A DNA stretch of 64,000 nt from Bryum argenteum (GCA_037043015.1 CM073321.1:11044001-11108000); one strand, 5' to 3'. Positions 20,600 through 33,076 are shown, counted from the stretch's first letter. Notes: a model not told the origin generated them from the sequence alone. Numbers and translations are program-made.

Positions 20600-22560
20600 A
20601 TGAGCGACAATCCCCAATCACCTAAGACTCAACGTGAGCAAGAAGCTGAAAGAACGAATGTACAGAGACTCCAACGATTACAAGAAGACTTAGCAACTCA
20701 AGCAATTCAGTCAGAGCAAGGAAAAGAAGGCAGAACAACCAGAAATTTGAAAAAATTTACAACGGTTCATCACTACGACCAGAACAATCAATTTCAAGGA
20801 ATGAGTGTTCCGGAAGAAGACCTCCCAATAGAACAGTTGGAAAAATTGGCAAACAACCTGAAGGAGTTGACTTCGACTCAAAAATCTGTAGTTAAAGACT
20901 TTGGGGCCGAAGTAATCATATCCCAATTACAAGAGGAATTCAAAGGATTAACCCAAGTAGACTCCCAACAATACACCTCGAGGAACGACAACGACCTCGA
21001 TTTTCCGGCCCTACCTCATATAGGGACACAATCTCTGTCTGAAGTTCGATTCCAGAAAAATCCGATCTATACGTCTCATTGTACGTCCCCTACTTCACCC
21101 ACAATGTCGAGGTGAATCAAAACTCAACTTCCCAAATTTAAGGGAAAAGAAAATCCAGATATATTTGTCGAGGAATTTAATCAAATTTGTTCCGCCAATC
21201 AAGATTTAGATGGCAGATTGGAATTATTTCCAGTATGTCTCAAGAAGAAAGCTTTGGAATGGTACTCTCAATTTACATCAGGATATTTCTTCAGCTGGGA
21301 AGATTTGAAGTAAGAATTTCTTCATCGATTCCGAGAAAAGAAAACTGATGGGGAACTAATTGACAGCTTGTCACATTTAAAGCAAAAGAAAAATGAGGAT
21401 GTCGAAGAGTTTTATGAAAGAATAATGTTATCTGCAAGTAGGCTTGACCCACAACCTCCAGATCAATTCAAAAAGTCTTGGTTTATCAATGGGTTACGTA
21501 AGGAGTATGAAAAATACATCCTTATGCTGCCTATCGATACAGTAATCCAAGCTTTAGCATCAGCTCAAAAAATTGAATTAGGTTTACATCGTAAAGCGAA
21601 TGATGACTCTGATTCCGAATCAGAAGACTCAGATAGCGACTCAGACAATGGGGGCGCCTTACATAAGAAAAGAGGAAACAGAAGGGAGCAGGAAAAGACT
21701 TAATCAAGGAATTAAAAGCGGAGGTGGCCCAACTTTCAAATAACCAAAGGAAGTTCAGAGAAGGGGTCATCTGCAAAATATGTCGCAATGAGGGACATTC
21801 ACCAACTGAATGTCGTACTAAGTATTGTACAATTTGTAATACAAATACACATCGTAGAAGCGAGTGCAGCTATAATCGGCGCTACCAAGAAGGCAAACCG
21901 GCTGCCAAGCAAATACAACCTCAATTCAACAACATGAGAAGAAAAGGAAATTTCGAACAAGGATTTCCTTGAGATAATTACTATGGATCCAGTGGGAATA
22001 GTAATTACTAATACGATCAGAGACCGTACCGGGGAGGGTACGGAGGACGAGGAGGTTCATACCATGGACAAAGATATGAACGCTCCGGCAGACCTAATCA
22101 TTATGAAGATAGGTTTCAGCCTAAGTTTGAGAACCAAAGAATTACAGACACTCAAAGGATTGGATATCCTAGTACAAGTGGGATGGAGGTAACTCCCAAT
22201 CAGTGTTTTTATTGCCACAAAAGTGGACATATGAAAAGAGATTGTCTTCTATGGAAAAGACACCAAGAAGAAGCCAGAGAAACACAAGGATTAGGCAAGT
22301 CAGCAATAACTGCCAACATGGTAAACTTAGATGTTTGCGCGATGACAAGAGGACAGATAAGACAGCTAGAGGAAGAGGAAGAATCTAGGAGCGAAAGTAG
22401 CGACGACAGCGAAAAAGAAAGTAATGAGGAAGATCAACCACGACTAGTGGGAATAGAGGACCTTCAGGAGAAAGCTTCCGAGGCATGGAAGGAAGAAAGA
22501 AGGGTACATCAAGAAGTAACCCGAGATATAAGACAACTTCAAGAGGAGTTGGGAGAAAGT
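20600..22560 (+). pseudogene. element C gag with three zinc knuckles (broken)
   Basis: The ATG at 20600 starts a Gln/Glu-rich N-terminus. The capsid-like retrotransposon gag domain follows, with KFKGKENPDIFVEEFNQI, LEWYSQF and EEFYERI blocks. Stops are TGA (21113-21115), TAA (21311-21313) and TAA (21701-21703), and there is a frameshift just after 21703. Three C-X2-C-X4-H-X4-C knuckles follow: CKICRNEGHSPTEC, CTICNTNTHRRSEC and CFYCHKSGHMKRDC, the first two in one frame and the third in another. Between knuckles 2 and 3 a RGG-rich RNA-binding-like stretch (YRGGYGGRGGSYHG, about 22024-22066) lies in the frame of knuckle 3. An acidic linker leads into protease. Confidence 0.85.
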
Positions 22561-23316
22561 CCCCAGATCAAAGATTCGTCAAATAGTCCAACTACGGTTA
22601 GCAAAGATCAACCGTGGAGTTGGGAAGACTCCTTAGAAACACACTTAAGACCAGATGAGTCTTTAAGCGGGAAGACCGAAGATACGCTTACCAAGCAGAC
22701 TCAAATTTTGCAGGATGTATTAAATCAAACTAAAGCAAATATAACCATTGCACAGTTATTGGAGTTAGCTCTATACTGTAAGTACCAGGTACTGAAAGCT
22801 TATATGCCTGAAAAATATCGTTTGGATCACTCTACTGAGGTCTGTCATGTAAAGACGCAAGACTTTGACTTAGAGATGCCTATGGTCACTGCTTGTGTTA
22901 AGCATTGTACCATACACAATGTGTTACTTGATGGAGGCTCCGGTGTTAACATTATAACCGAAGAACTCTGTCAAAAATTAGGGTTCCGGAAAATAGAATC
23001 TGCACCATTCACCATAAGAATGGCTGACCAACGACAAGTTACACCCATCAGGATAATAAGGGATTTGGAAATTCAAGTTGGAGGTTTCAAATACAACATT
23101 ACTGCTGCAGTAATGAAGATGGAATCCAAGGTTGGCAGTTATGTCATGTTACTTGGCAGGCCTTGGCTTAAACAAGCCAAGATAAATCAAGATTGGGCAA
23201 AAGATATGATTACGCTTGAGTGCAAGCAAAAGAAACGAAAGATTAGCACAAGAAGAATTCCTTGTCCCCCACCTTCCCAACGGCCTACGCAACTGGAAGG
23301 CTATGACTGGACATGA
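22561..23316 (+). pseudogene. element C aspartic protease region
   Basis: Same frame as the last zinc knuckle. The active site is VLLDGGSGVNII with the catalytic Asp codon at 22930-22932. It is followed by TIRMADQRQVTPI and the family end block LLGRPWLKQAKINQDWAKDMI. The frame closes with TGA at 23314-23316, and RT then lies in another frame after a short degraded linker (23317-23440). Confidence 0.85.
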
Positions 23317-23440
23317 GGGTTGACTGATACAGAAGAAAAAGTTGTGTATCAAGCTGTACCTTCTTTACATCCTATAGCGGATATAGAATTAACTGGACTA
23401 CAAGAATAGTTTAGTTGGGATTGCAAAAACATACAACCAA

Positions 23441-24730
23441 ATGTATTGCCACCTACAGAAACTCCTGATTACCAGGACGAAGAAAACAAGCGGACAACAA
23501 CATGTGAATCCAGCCGTGATAATTTTTTACATCTACCCAACTCATTTCTATAACCACAAAGAAGGTACGATAGAAATTGATGACATGCCCGCTGTAGTAG
23601 CTGTCAAGGGTAAAGATATTACCAATTGGACCATAATTGAGGATAAAGACCAAATTCATGAGATTAACTTGGGAACTACGGACAAACCCAAGAAAGTGAG
23701 AATCTGTAAGAATCTCGAGACCACGTTTAAAAATAGCTTAATCCAATCACTCGAAGAATACAAAGATGTATTTGCGTGGAGTTACAAAGACTTGAAGGGG
23801 ATACCTCCACATATATGCGAACACCGCATTGAGTTAATCCCAAATGCCCACCCTGTCAAACAAGCGATGTACCGCATGAATCCAAAATACGCGGCTAAAG
23901 TCAAAGAGGAAATTGACAAACTCCTCAAAGTGGGTTTTATTTATCCCGTAAAAGAAACTCAGTGGCTATCACCCATATTAATTGTTCTAAAGAAAAATGG
24001 AAAATTAAGGGTATGTGTGGATTTTAGGAAGATAAATGGGGTAACAAAAATGGACCCATTTCCTTTGCCTTTCACAGACCAAGTGCTGGAAGCAGCTGCA
24101 GGCCATGAATTGTATTCGACGTTAGATGGATTCAGCGGGTATAATCAAGTACCTATGGCAATAGCTGATCAACTAAAAACATGTTTCATCACGGAATGGG
24201 GAGCATTCGCGTATAGGGTGATGCCGTTTGGACTCAAGTGTGCGCCCGCAACTTTCCAAATGACAATCGTGAGAGCATTTGAGGAATTTTTGAATGATTT
24301 CATGCAAGTATTTTTGGATAATTTTACAGTATATGGCAGTAAGGATTCATACATTGAACATCTTAGGAAGTGTTTACAAAGATGCAAAGAAGTTGGAATC
24401 AGCCTTAATCCCGAAAAATGCACATTTGCTGTAAGCTCCAGTACACTCTTAGGCCATGTCATTTGTAAAGAGGGAATACTAGTTGATCCGGCCAAGATTA
24501 AAACGATTCAAACATTGCCTCCACCTACCACCTTAAAAGGGGTCACGCAGTTTATGGGCTCTGCCAGTTATCACCAAAGATTTGTGAAAGATTTTGCAAA
24601 AATCACCTTACCGTTAGCAAATTTGACAAAATCAACGGTCAAATTTCTATGGGATGACAAATGCCAACATGCATTTGATCTGATAAAACAGAAGCTGACG
24701 ACTACTCCGATTCTGGTTACTCCAGACTAG
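23441..24730 (+). pseudogene. element C reverse transcriptase, altered active site
   Basis: Complete gypsy RT. The linker is DLKGIPPHICEHRIEL, followed by RMNPKYAAKVKEEIDKLL, VDFRKINGVTKMDPFPL and FSGYNQVPMA. At the catalytic box the sequence is FLDNF: the second Asp is Asn (codon 24320-24322), which should abolish polymerase activity. The thumb and connection end at LVTPD, then TAG (24728-24730). RNase H follows in the same frame, so the stop interrupts pol. Confidence 0.9.
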
Positions 24731-25130
24731 AATAAAGAATTTCATGTACACTGTGATGCATCTAACAAGGCCATTGGAAGTGTTTTGGCTCAAAACATTC
24801 ATGGAACTATAGATTCTCCTATTTACTACGCCAGTCGATTATTAAACCAGGCCGAAAGAAATTATACCACCACGGAGCGCGAAGCTTTAGCTATGATTTA
24901 TTCATTGCATAAGTTTCGACACAACTTGTTAGCAAACCACTTTGTCTTCTATGTGGACCATGAAGCTTTACTCCATTTAGTCAATCGACCTATTATATCC
25001 GGACGAATAGCAAGATGGATGTTACTTCTACAAGAATATGATTTTGAAATCATACATAAACCAGGACGACAACATGTTATCGCTGATCATCTCTCAAGGA
25101 TAACTACGAGCGAGGTTGCACAGGGAGTTC
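24731..25130 (+). pseudogene. element C RNase H
   Basis: In frame with RT beyond the TAG. FHVHCDASNKAIGSVLAQ carries the first Asp, YYASRLLNQAERNYTTTERE the Glu, and YVDHEALLHLVNRP the next Asp. The end RQHVIADHLSRI is the usual gypsy border to integrase. No internal stop is seen in this stretch. Confidence 0.88.
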
Positions 25131-27075
25131 CAGACTCATTTCCAGATGCCAGTCTATTCATGGTTCAGGTCACCCCCGATAAAGACGTACCTGAAGTTCC
25201 AATGTTTGTAGACTGGCGAAGGCCCATAGTCAACTATTTACAAACTGGACAAATACCAGCAAATATACCTTTAAATGTTCGTCGGCAAATTGCAATAAGA
25301 AGCAGACCTTTTCATTTGGATAGAATGGGACGATTAATTAAGACATGTTCTGACACTCTACAAAGAGTATGTGTGGCAGGACCCATAACTAGAGCCATTG
25401 TAGATGAAGCTCATGGAGGAATCGCAGGAGGTCATTTTTCTTCTACTATTACTTTACATAAGATACTGACAGCCTTATATTGGTGGCCAGACTTACGAAA
25501 GGATGTTTACAAATACTGTAAAAACTGTGATATCTGCCAAAGAAACACCAGTCGGCCAATGAAGGGAATCAATCCTCTACACCCTGTTTTACCACTGGAG
25601 GTGTTTGAGAGATGGGGAATCGATTTCATCGGTCCTATACATCCTCCCTCACGATATACTTTAAAACGATACATAATCACTGCAACAGATTACACATCCA
25701 AGTGGGTGGAAGCTCGTGCTCTTAAAGACAACACTGCTCATTCTACTGCAAAATTCTTGTATGAGGAGATAATCACTCGTTACGGATGTCCAGTTGAATT
25801 AGTTAGCGATCAAGGGTCTCATTTCCTTAATGAGACAATCCAATTTTTAACAGCAGAATTTATGATTCGACACCGAAAATCAACAACTTATTACCACAAG
25901 GTAACGGTCAGGTGGAATCAACAAATAAAGTTTTTAAAGCTATACTCACAAAGACAGTCAATGCAAACCAAACCGATTGGGACCAAAGAACTGTCCTCTG
26001 CATTATGGGCATATCGAACTGCCTATAAAGTGACTACACGGCATACACCTTTTTTATTAGTGTTTGGAACTGAAGCATTATTGCCTATCCAATACAGAGA
26101 AGCACAAACTTCCATAAATCCAAGAGTTTTGTCTGTCCAGACAGCTCTGGAACATCGTATTTATCAATTACGAGAAATGAATTTACAACGAGAAGAAGCA
26201 GAAAAAAACATTACAAGAATGCAGCTTTTGAGAAAAGCTCGACATGATCGCTCTAAACAACATCGCCAACCTAAGTTATCTGGAAACGAAATAGAGAAAT
26301 GTTCTACTTCTCAACCTCAAAAGTTTTACACAACTAAGGTTCTTTCAAACATATGGCAAATTTTGCAAAATCAAGACAAATCATTATCAACAGCATCCAA
26401 TCATTATCGAACGGGTGCGCAAGTTTTATGGTTAAAACCCCGCATAAAAAGAAAAAAAGGCAAGTTTATCGATAAATGGTCTGGGCCATACACAATTAGA
26501 ACAGTATATCCTAATGGCACTGTCGATTTAATCCTAACCAATGGCATGACTATTTGAGTTAACGTTAACAAGCTACGCCCCTACTCCATGGAAACCAATT
26601 CTGTTGACGGAATTCCAAAAGCTGCATTATCCATGGTACACGAACTAAACTCTGAAGAATTAAAGATCAGAAATTCACATTCTCCAATGTCCAACAATAC
26701 AAACTCTAATGTTAAGTTCACTCGAAATATACAACCACGTACTACACAAAAACCTTGTCACTTCTGTAATCGCAATTACACCAACGACGTTTGTAGAAAG
26801 ATGAAAAAAGACCCACTTACTAAAGGTCCACTCAATTTGGGCGAGATGTTAAAACAAGTTTTTTCAGTCAAAGATATACACCATTATATGCCAAGCCAAC
26901 AAGTTGAATGGCTAAGAATTGGGGCAAACGAGAACCAAAATGAATGGTTAGGACCTGTGACAATTATGGCCATTTGTCCCGACAACATGGTCCTCATTAA
27001 ACATAAAAATGGAACTCAATTAAAATTGCCAGTCAGACGAATCAAACACTATCACAAAGTTGTAAACATAAATTA
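25131..27075 (+). pseudogene. element C integrase with a duplicated C-terminal module
   Basis: HHCC zinc domain complete (HGGIAGGHF ... CKNCDICQ). Core Asp residues are in GIDFIGP and SDQGSHF. Around 25895-25985 a one-base loss and a later compensating change shift the frame, so the block with the catalytic Glu is read in the wrong frame. Reading then recovers at SSALWAYRTAYK. The first GPY/F module (KWSGPYTIRTVYPNGTVDL) ends in TGA at 26555-26557. About 350 bp further on (26920-27065) a second, diverged module is seen (EWLGPVTIMAICPDNMVLI ... RRIKHYHK), after a CHFCNR-type segment. Confidence 0.85.
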
Positions 27076-27413
27076 TGTACAACCTAGTTTTGACATTAAA
27101 GAGACCAAAAAGAAACATGCCATTCCAAAAACTTCGAAAGAAGTGCATGGAAATAATAATTATTTAAATACTTATAAGAAAATTTTATGGACATTAAATT
27201 TAAAGTCAAATTATACATATGAGTATTTCAACTCAAAAACTTTAGATAAAAATTACAATTCTACTATCATTTTCGTTCATCCGTCCATGAACGATTCTTT
27301 CATTCGTCCACAACTTATTTCATTCGTCCATTCCGTATTCCGTCAACGTTTTTTCATCCAACAGTTTCAACGGGCAGTTACATTACGGTTGTTTCTTGGT
27401 CCTCTATATAAGG

Positions 27414-27423
27414 TTTTATGTCT
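27414..27423 (+). promoter_or_regulatory. TATA box upstream of element C ORF2
   Basis: CTATATAAGG, a near-ideal plant TATA box, followed by about 85 bp of C/T-rich leader and then the ORF2 ATG at 27509. No other nearby coding start uses it. This suggests ORF2 is expressed from its own promoter; inferred. Confidence 0.55.
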
Positions 27424-27508
27424 CTCATCTTATCTCTCTCACTCTCATTTCATTACTTCACAAGTGCTGCCAACTATTACATTCTTCTTTCAATCCTCTT
27501 TCTTCACC

Positions 27509-30500
27509 ATGGAAGATATTTCTCTCTTCTTTGAATCTATCACGCTCATGATGGCTGGATTTTCGCAAAGAGATGAGCATTTGCTAAAAGCCATTGGACT
27601 TTTTGACTTCACCACACAAGTGTTGTGGAGTGGGAAGATTGCTGAAGATGCAGTGAAGGAAGCTTTACAAAATCTTTGTGATGATACAAAAAATACGGAG
27701 GTAAATGGAAAGCTTGGTGCTCTCATTTTTCCAAATCACAAAGACTTAATTGCCAAAGTGTTCAAGTTGAGTGTGAAAAGCCGGACTAAAAGATGTTTTA
27801 ACTTAATTGTAATGAAAAAACAAAAAAAGGTCAGCAATGTTGTTCCAATTTCTATGTGCACAAGCGAAGAGCTACGAAAAGTTGTTAAGTACATTGGAGC
27901 CATAATCAGCTCTTGTTACAAAGTGGGAAAATTACCTCTTTTTATTATTATTTCTATCCAAGATGCATTGAACGGTGAATAAGTGGCTTGGCCATTGATC
28001 TTTCTTCAACAATTTCATTTTGAGCTTAAACGAATTAAAATGGAATTACAAGAACCGGGCCAAATTATAATTCACACACGAATTGGCATACATTTCACAC
28101 TGCTCTTATCAAAACTACGAATCTTGACACCGCATCAAATTCATTCTATTCATGTTGCAAAGAAACCAAGGAAAAGAGAACTTCTCTCACCTCAGACTCA
28201 AAATACTTTACAATGCTTGGACAGACTTGGGGTTACAATGAATACGCCATCCAGTAGTGATGAGCAAGACATTTTAGCTGCTTCTATGGAAATTCATATT
28301 GTCTCTGACAGTGACACCGCTATCAATACTTCTCCAGAGTTTAGAAAGAGTAAAAAGACGAAAAATTTCAAGGCCGTTTCAGTTACTGATGAGGTTACTA
28401 AACAAGCAAAAGCGAATGAACTGTTACCACCTATTGCTGATCACAAGAAGACAGATATGAAACAAATTGTAGCTAAAGACAAGGTTCCACGCACACATAC
28501 CATGGTTGCTCACATGAGGCACAAAAAAGACAATATTATGGATGAGTTTCAGATCAACAATGATTCTGCAGCTAACAAAAGCAACGAGGATGGGCAGCCA
28601 TGTTCCGAGCAACGTATACAAAATCAGGATAAAAAAATGAAAAATTGAGTTACTCCAAGGCTGCAGCTAAGAAACAAACTTCTGATGCAACATCTCTTGG
28701 ACAACATTGTACATATACAACTACAGATAAAACTGACCCATCTGCAACAATAATTGTCAGTGAAGACTTAGACGAACACAACACTACTGAAATTGACAAC
28801 ATCAGCTACACAACATTTGAAAGCAACAGCAATGAAAAAGAACTTTCAAATTTCGAGAAGTTAGAAGTGGTGAAAACCACTGTTTCAGCACATGTTTCTC
28901 CAAAACTCAAAAAGCTCCATACGAACAATCTTCATGCGAAAGATGATTGCCTTGAAGTGCAAATAGAGCAGAAGATTCCTGCAAAACTTGTAGACAGGGA
29001 ACATAAAAGCTTACATTTCAGTGAAAAGTGTAAATCAAAAACGACATACAGTGACAACACCTATATAAGTTCTGCTGATGCAAATTGTTCAAAAAGCTCT
29101 AAGGCTGCTGCGAGAGGGGAACATTCGATCCAAGTACACCCTAGCAAGGAAAAGACTACTACAAACCAGTCACGCAAAGGAAAGCGCAGCTCCATGGAAG
29201 AAGGCAACATGAAGCAGAAAGGTAACACAACCTTGCAAACTGAATCAACTAGGCATAAAGAAACAGAGAAAGAGGATAACACGCATGGAGAAGCTGACAT
29301 CGCTAACCATGCTGCTGCGGCTATAAAAATCGGCACTATACCAAGAGCACTCCCTACGTATACAAAACTTGTTACAAATGATGAAGGGATCCGAGGAGAG
29401 GTCAAAATTCAAAAGAAGACACACACGGTGAAGAGGGTCAACACATCAGAAATGAAAGATAAAACAGAAGTGTTCAAAGTTGATACAACAGCGGGCAGGA
29501 CCGAATGTCGAAGAGCAGCTGACACCTTTGATCCAACACACAATGCCGCCTATCACCCTGTTCCAGCAGCGCTGATCTCTGTCGATTCTTATGCTACAAA
29601 ACACATTTCTGCCAATAAAAAATTGCTCATCCACAAGGAAGCAGCACACGATTCACACAAGCGTCCTCACAAAAAAGCAAGGAAAGAAATGAGTCCTAAA
29701 ATCCTTGTGAGAAAAGTAGCAGATAACAAAATTAAACATAAGAAACGTAACGACAAGAGGAGCGATCTGGAATCAATACCTGCACAAGTTTTTGATACAG
29801 CAGCAAAAGTTAACGGTAATCCTACACGCAAGGGAGACGTCTACACTGTATACACAGGCGATACAACAAATAACAAGCACGCTTTCAGCGCGAAAGGTAA
29901 CCCTAAAACGTACAATGGCTTTGACAATTCAGCCACTCACTCCAAGGCTCTTGATTCAGCAGCTCACACCTCCAATCCTGAAAAAAACACCAATGCGGTC
30001 AGGCTTGATAGCACTACAGCACGGGATGACGACGCAGGGGGGAGCGATCTCCAACCAAACCCTAAAAATGCGGAGGCACGTGCAGAGGTCGCTGATCGCA
30101 ATGATGGGGTCACGGCAGAGCTCGCAATTCAACCTAACAATTCTACACTCGGAACTGACGCTGCGGCCAAGGATGTTGGCAATACAGTAAAGAGCAGTTC
30201 TGCTGCGAACTTTGCTTCTGACGATCGAGTCCATTCGACAAACGCAGCAATAACAGAAAAAGTAATCAGGGAGTGGAACGGTATGGATCAGAAGCACGAC
30301 ATCACCAGGCTCAGAGTCATGGTCGTACTTGTCGAGGCCGCCGGTGCCAGGAAGATGACAAACGAACGAGTCGATCACACCAACGCTCACACCATAACAG
30401 ATCCAGCACAAACGATTGCAAGAACGCGAGTTTCAGATGTTGTCGATGAGAGAGCTCCCAAGCTTCAAAAACTTCATAAGACTACAAGCGAGGTTGAAAC

Positions 30501-31083
30501 GAGAACAATGGAAAGCCTTGCAAGTTCTACTCTGAGGGCCACCTTCACTACCGCTTTATATGAAGCAGAGCTAGCAGACGTGAAGGCTTGGTGCCACAAA
30601 GCCGTTGAACAGTCTCTCCATCGCAAACACACTGTAGCTTCTACAAACCTAAGCCAACAAGGGGAACAAAAACCCTTACAGTTTTCAAGCCCTCACCAAA
30701 CGGGTATTTCTGCAAACACAAAAATACAAAAATTAGAAGAGAAAAATGCTTATTTGGCGCTTGAAATCAAGAGGCTAAAAATGGCTTTGTGTACAGAAGA
30801 AGCATCACACGAGGTCACTAAGCTTACTTTTCAACAAACCAAATCCAAGGTACTCCATTCTTCTATGCAAGATTCAACTAAAGAAACTTCTAAAGCCCAC
30901 AACAATTACAAAAAAATATTATACAACATTCAACATTACACATTTCCTCCTATTTCATTACGCCAAAATTATGAGACCACAAGGTACATAATATTAGGCA
31001 TACATGGCTTATCCTATTTGAGTTCTCAAACTCAAATAGGTCTTAAAGAATTTGCTCATATTTGGAGCAATGCTACTCAATAA
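27509..31083 (+). pseudogene. element C ORF2: very long coiled-coil protein (one stop, one frameshift)
   Basis: About 1,190 codons. The ATG at 27509 is in good context (CACCATGG). The first 157 residues form a compact, mainly helical domain, up to TAA 27980-27982; the same frame then continues to 28648. A frameshift near 28640 joins the rest (to 31083). The middle is hydrophilic and low in complexity, rich in Lys, Thr, Ala, Asn and His. It has basic, nuclear-signal-like clusters (HKRPHKKARKE, near 29660-29690). The C-terminus has a heptad-rich coiled coil (KLEEKNAYLALEIKRLKMAL, about 30730-30790). It has no recognisable database-type domain. Position and layout match ORF2 of B and E. Confidence 0.6.
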
Positions 31084-31615
31084 GTCAAAGAATTATTAGT
31101 TTTTATGTGGCATATTGGAGACCTTTGGGTTCAAACGGGAGTGGTGGAGCTTCATGCATGCTCCCCAAATCTTTACATTATCCACTATATTGTCAATTTT
31201 TACATGATGATCATAGCACATCACAAGAAATTCTTTGACAATGACTTATTCAACAAATCTCTTAAAAGCAAGATTTACTATGATGAGACTCATAGAAAAG
31301 GTACCATGATGCTACTCAAGACAAATTCTTTACAATTTGAAACAATATAAACATGATGTCTTCTTTGGATTCTACCTTATTCGACCATGCAAGACAAGAA
31401 TGGACTCATTTACTACAATCAAGGCATGCTAACTTCCCTATTTCTATAAGGAAAAGTGAATTCTTGGAAGCCTTAGAAAAGATGTATGTAAATCATAAAA
31501 CCAATTTGCTCACCTACAAGGAATATGATTTCAATGCTAGGTTTCCAAATTTAAATGTCCCGGCTTATGACCCAAGGCAATTTCAATACTTTCTATAAAT
31601 CATGAGGACATGATT
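31084..31615 (+). other. element C 3' region with short open frames
   Basis: After the ORF2 stop the same frame stays open to 31350. A second short frame (31353-31598) encodes about 80 residues with RKSEFLEALEKMY and an aromatic-rich end. These could be a readthrough tail of ORF2 or a small separate protein. I cannot choose between these. Confidence 0.35.
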
Positions 31616-31617
31616 TT

Positions 31618-31640
31618 TTTAAAGGGGGGGGGGGGGCAAA
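31618..31640 (+). other. polypurine tract of element C
   Basis: AAAGGGG-type run (AAA followed by 13 G and then CAAA) immediately before the 3' LTR at 31641. It is the expected second-strand primer of an LTR retrotransposon. Confidence 0.85.
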
Positions 31641-32294
31641 TGATGACCTCACCCTGCCAAGTACTTAAGAAGTATGACAAGAACTCACAATGAGACAGTA
31701 TTTTTTGGCCTACTTCTAAGAGGCTTAAAATATTATTATATACTTATAGATTTGGGTATTATATATTATTGTCAAGATTATACATTACTCTATCATCAAC
31801 AACAATTATTAGACTAATTAAAGAAGATTTACAAAAGTTATGAATTTATGAAAGTAGCTATTTAATACAGTTTAGAAGACAATTCTAGCATAGAATTAGT
31901 GTTAAGAAAGTTAGTTATAGGAATTAGTTAGGGTAGACATACAAAGTGGTTAGGGATAGAAAAGAGACCCTATCACCATGGGAGACTATATATAGTCTCC
32001 CAAGGCTTGTAATTCCACACTTTTTTATCAATACAAAAACAATCTTCTTCTCCAAAGACTTGTCTTCTACAACTCCAAGCAATATTTCCAACTCCAAGCA
32101 ATATCTTTCAACATTCCACAACCTTGTATTTGCAAATTGCATCTTAAGAAACAACAAAAAACCTCCAAATTACTTTCATAAATAAATTGCTACACCATTA
32201 AGAGGATAATTAAACAAACTTATATTATGTCATGAGTCTTGTGTAAGTATTCACGGAAGCTTAATTTCCAAGTTTAGTGGAAATTAGACTTTCA
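31641..32294 (+). repeat. 3' LTR of element C
   Basis: 654 bp, starting TGATGACC and ending GACTTTCA, almost identical to 19716-20370, with the same palindromic TATA box at 31980-32001. The target duplication GGCGG follows at once. Confidence 0.95.
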
Positions 32295-33076
32295 GGCGGA
32301 TTCCGAGACATTATGCTGTACAACTCGGAGTCCTTGGACAAGTCATTGTGAGAGGGTCTACGAGTCATAACTTGACGGAAGTTCTGAGGACCTCCCAAAT
32401 GTACGGCAAAACAAAACTCATGAATTAATTTCAATGGATAAGAGTCTAAGGGTGGACCCTGATGTGAATGGACCCAAGGATCGGGAAAGAGAGTGTTCAA
32501 TGGAGGAACACCCATATAAGCGGCCGGATTGCTGTCGACCATAATAAAGTTCTGGGCGTTGAAATTAGCATCTCTTCTAGTGAAGAGACGTCGACGAGGA
32601 TATTTAAGTAGGATGGGATTAGTCGTGCCAGGATACATGGCCTTATAGTTATTCTTCAGCAAGAGTCCATCGCAAGAGTTTGAGGCTAATATAATTTGCA
32701 GGACGGCAGACGTTCTAGAGAAAAGAAAGGTGCAAAGACCAAGGACAACCTTAGGATGAAGGGTACTCCAAACATGGATGTGGCAAAAACGATCTAACAC
32801 ATTAAGGAAGGGGGTAAGTCCAGGACGACAGTACACTACCATGTCAGCAACTATGGTGGGGATAGTGGAGGAAAGAACAAGAGGGTGTATCGGATCGAGG
32901 AAGATAAGGTACTAAGATGGCGCCTGAGAAATAGGGGTAGTGGAACAGAGGACCCCGTTCAACTCCAACACCACATTCAACCACTTGGCATGGACCGGTG
33001 TCCATTGAGTGATGGCACAGGCCGTAGGGATTGACCGAGAGATGTAGGGAAAGTCTTGCTTGAAGATTTGGACAAT
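32295..33076 (-). pseudogene. FCP1/HAD-like gene exon, interrupted by element C
   Basis: On the minus strand an exon starts at 33076 after a good acceptor (GTAGGTTAG). It encodes KWLNVVLELNGVLCS, resembling HAD motif I of plant FCP1/NLI-interacting-factor-like proteins, but the first catalytic Asp is Glu. CRPGLTPFLNVLDRF...IHVWST resembles the following RPG and motif II blocks, and NFIMVDSNPAAY resembles motif IV. One in-frame TAG lies near 32911. Active FCP1-type phosphatases need D-x-D-x-T, so this copy is unlikely to be catalytic. Element C cuts the exon at 32295. Beyond C, on the minus strand, the same frame runs 19710-19665 to a TGA, so C interrupted the last coding exon. Confidence 0.65.

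Larger units (their letters stand above)
19716..32294 (+). mobile_element. element C: full-length Tat-like Ty3/gypsy retrotransposon
   Basis: 12.6 kb bounded by LTRs of 655 and 654 bp. The flanks are GGCAG (19711-19715) and GGCGG (32295-32299), a 5-bp target duplication with one mismatch. Order: LTR, primer site, gag with three zinc knuckles, protease, RT, RNase H, integrase, ORF2 of well over 1,000 codons, G-rich polypurine tract, LTR. The LTRs look almost identical by eye, implying a recent insertion. Yet gag, pol and ORF2 all contain stops or frameshifts and the RT active site is altered. It was inserted into the minus-strand FCP1-like gene. Confidence 0.95.

Noticed and set aside
28645..31083. 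812-codon frame as an independent host gene
   Set aside because: It has no start codon of its own (begins at a frameshift), continues ORF2 of element C and ends before its polypurine tract.
27000..31600. env-like gene in element C after integrase
   Set aside because: No signal peptide, transmembrane segment or cleavage site; the protein is hydrophilic with a coiled coil.
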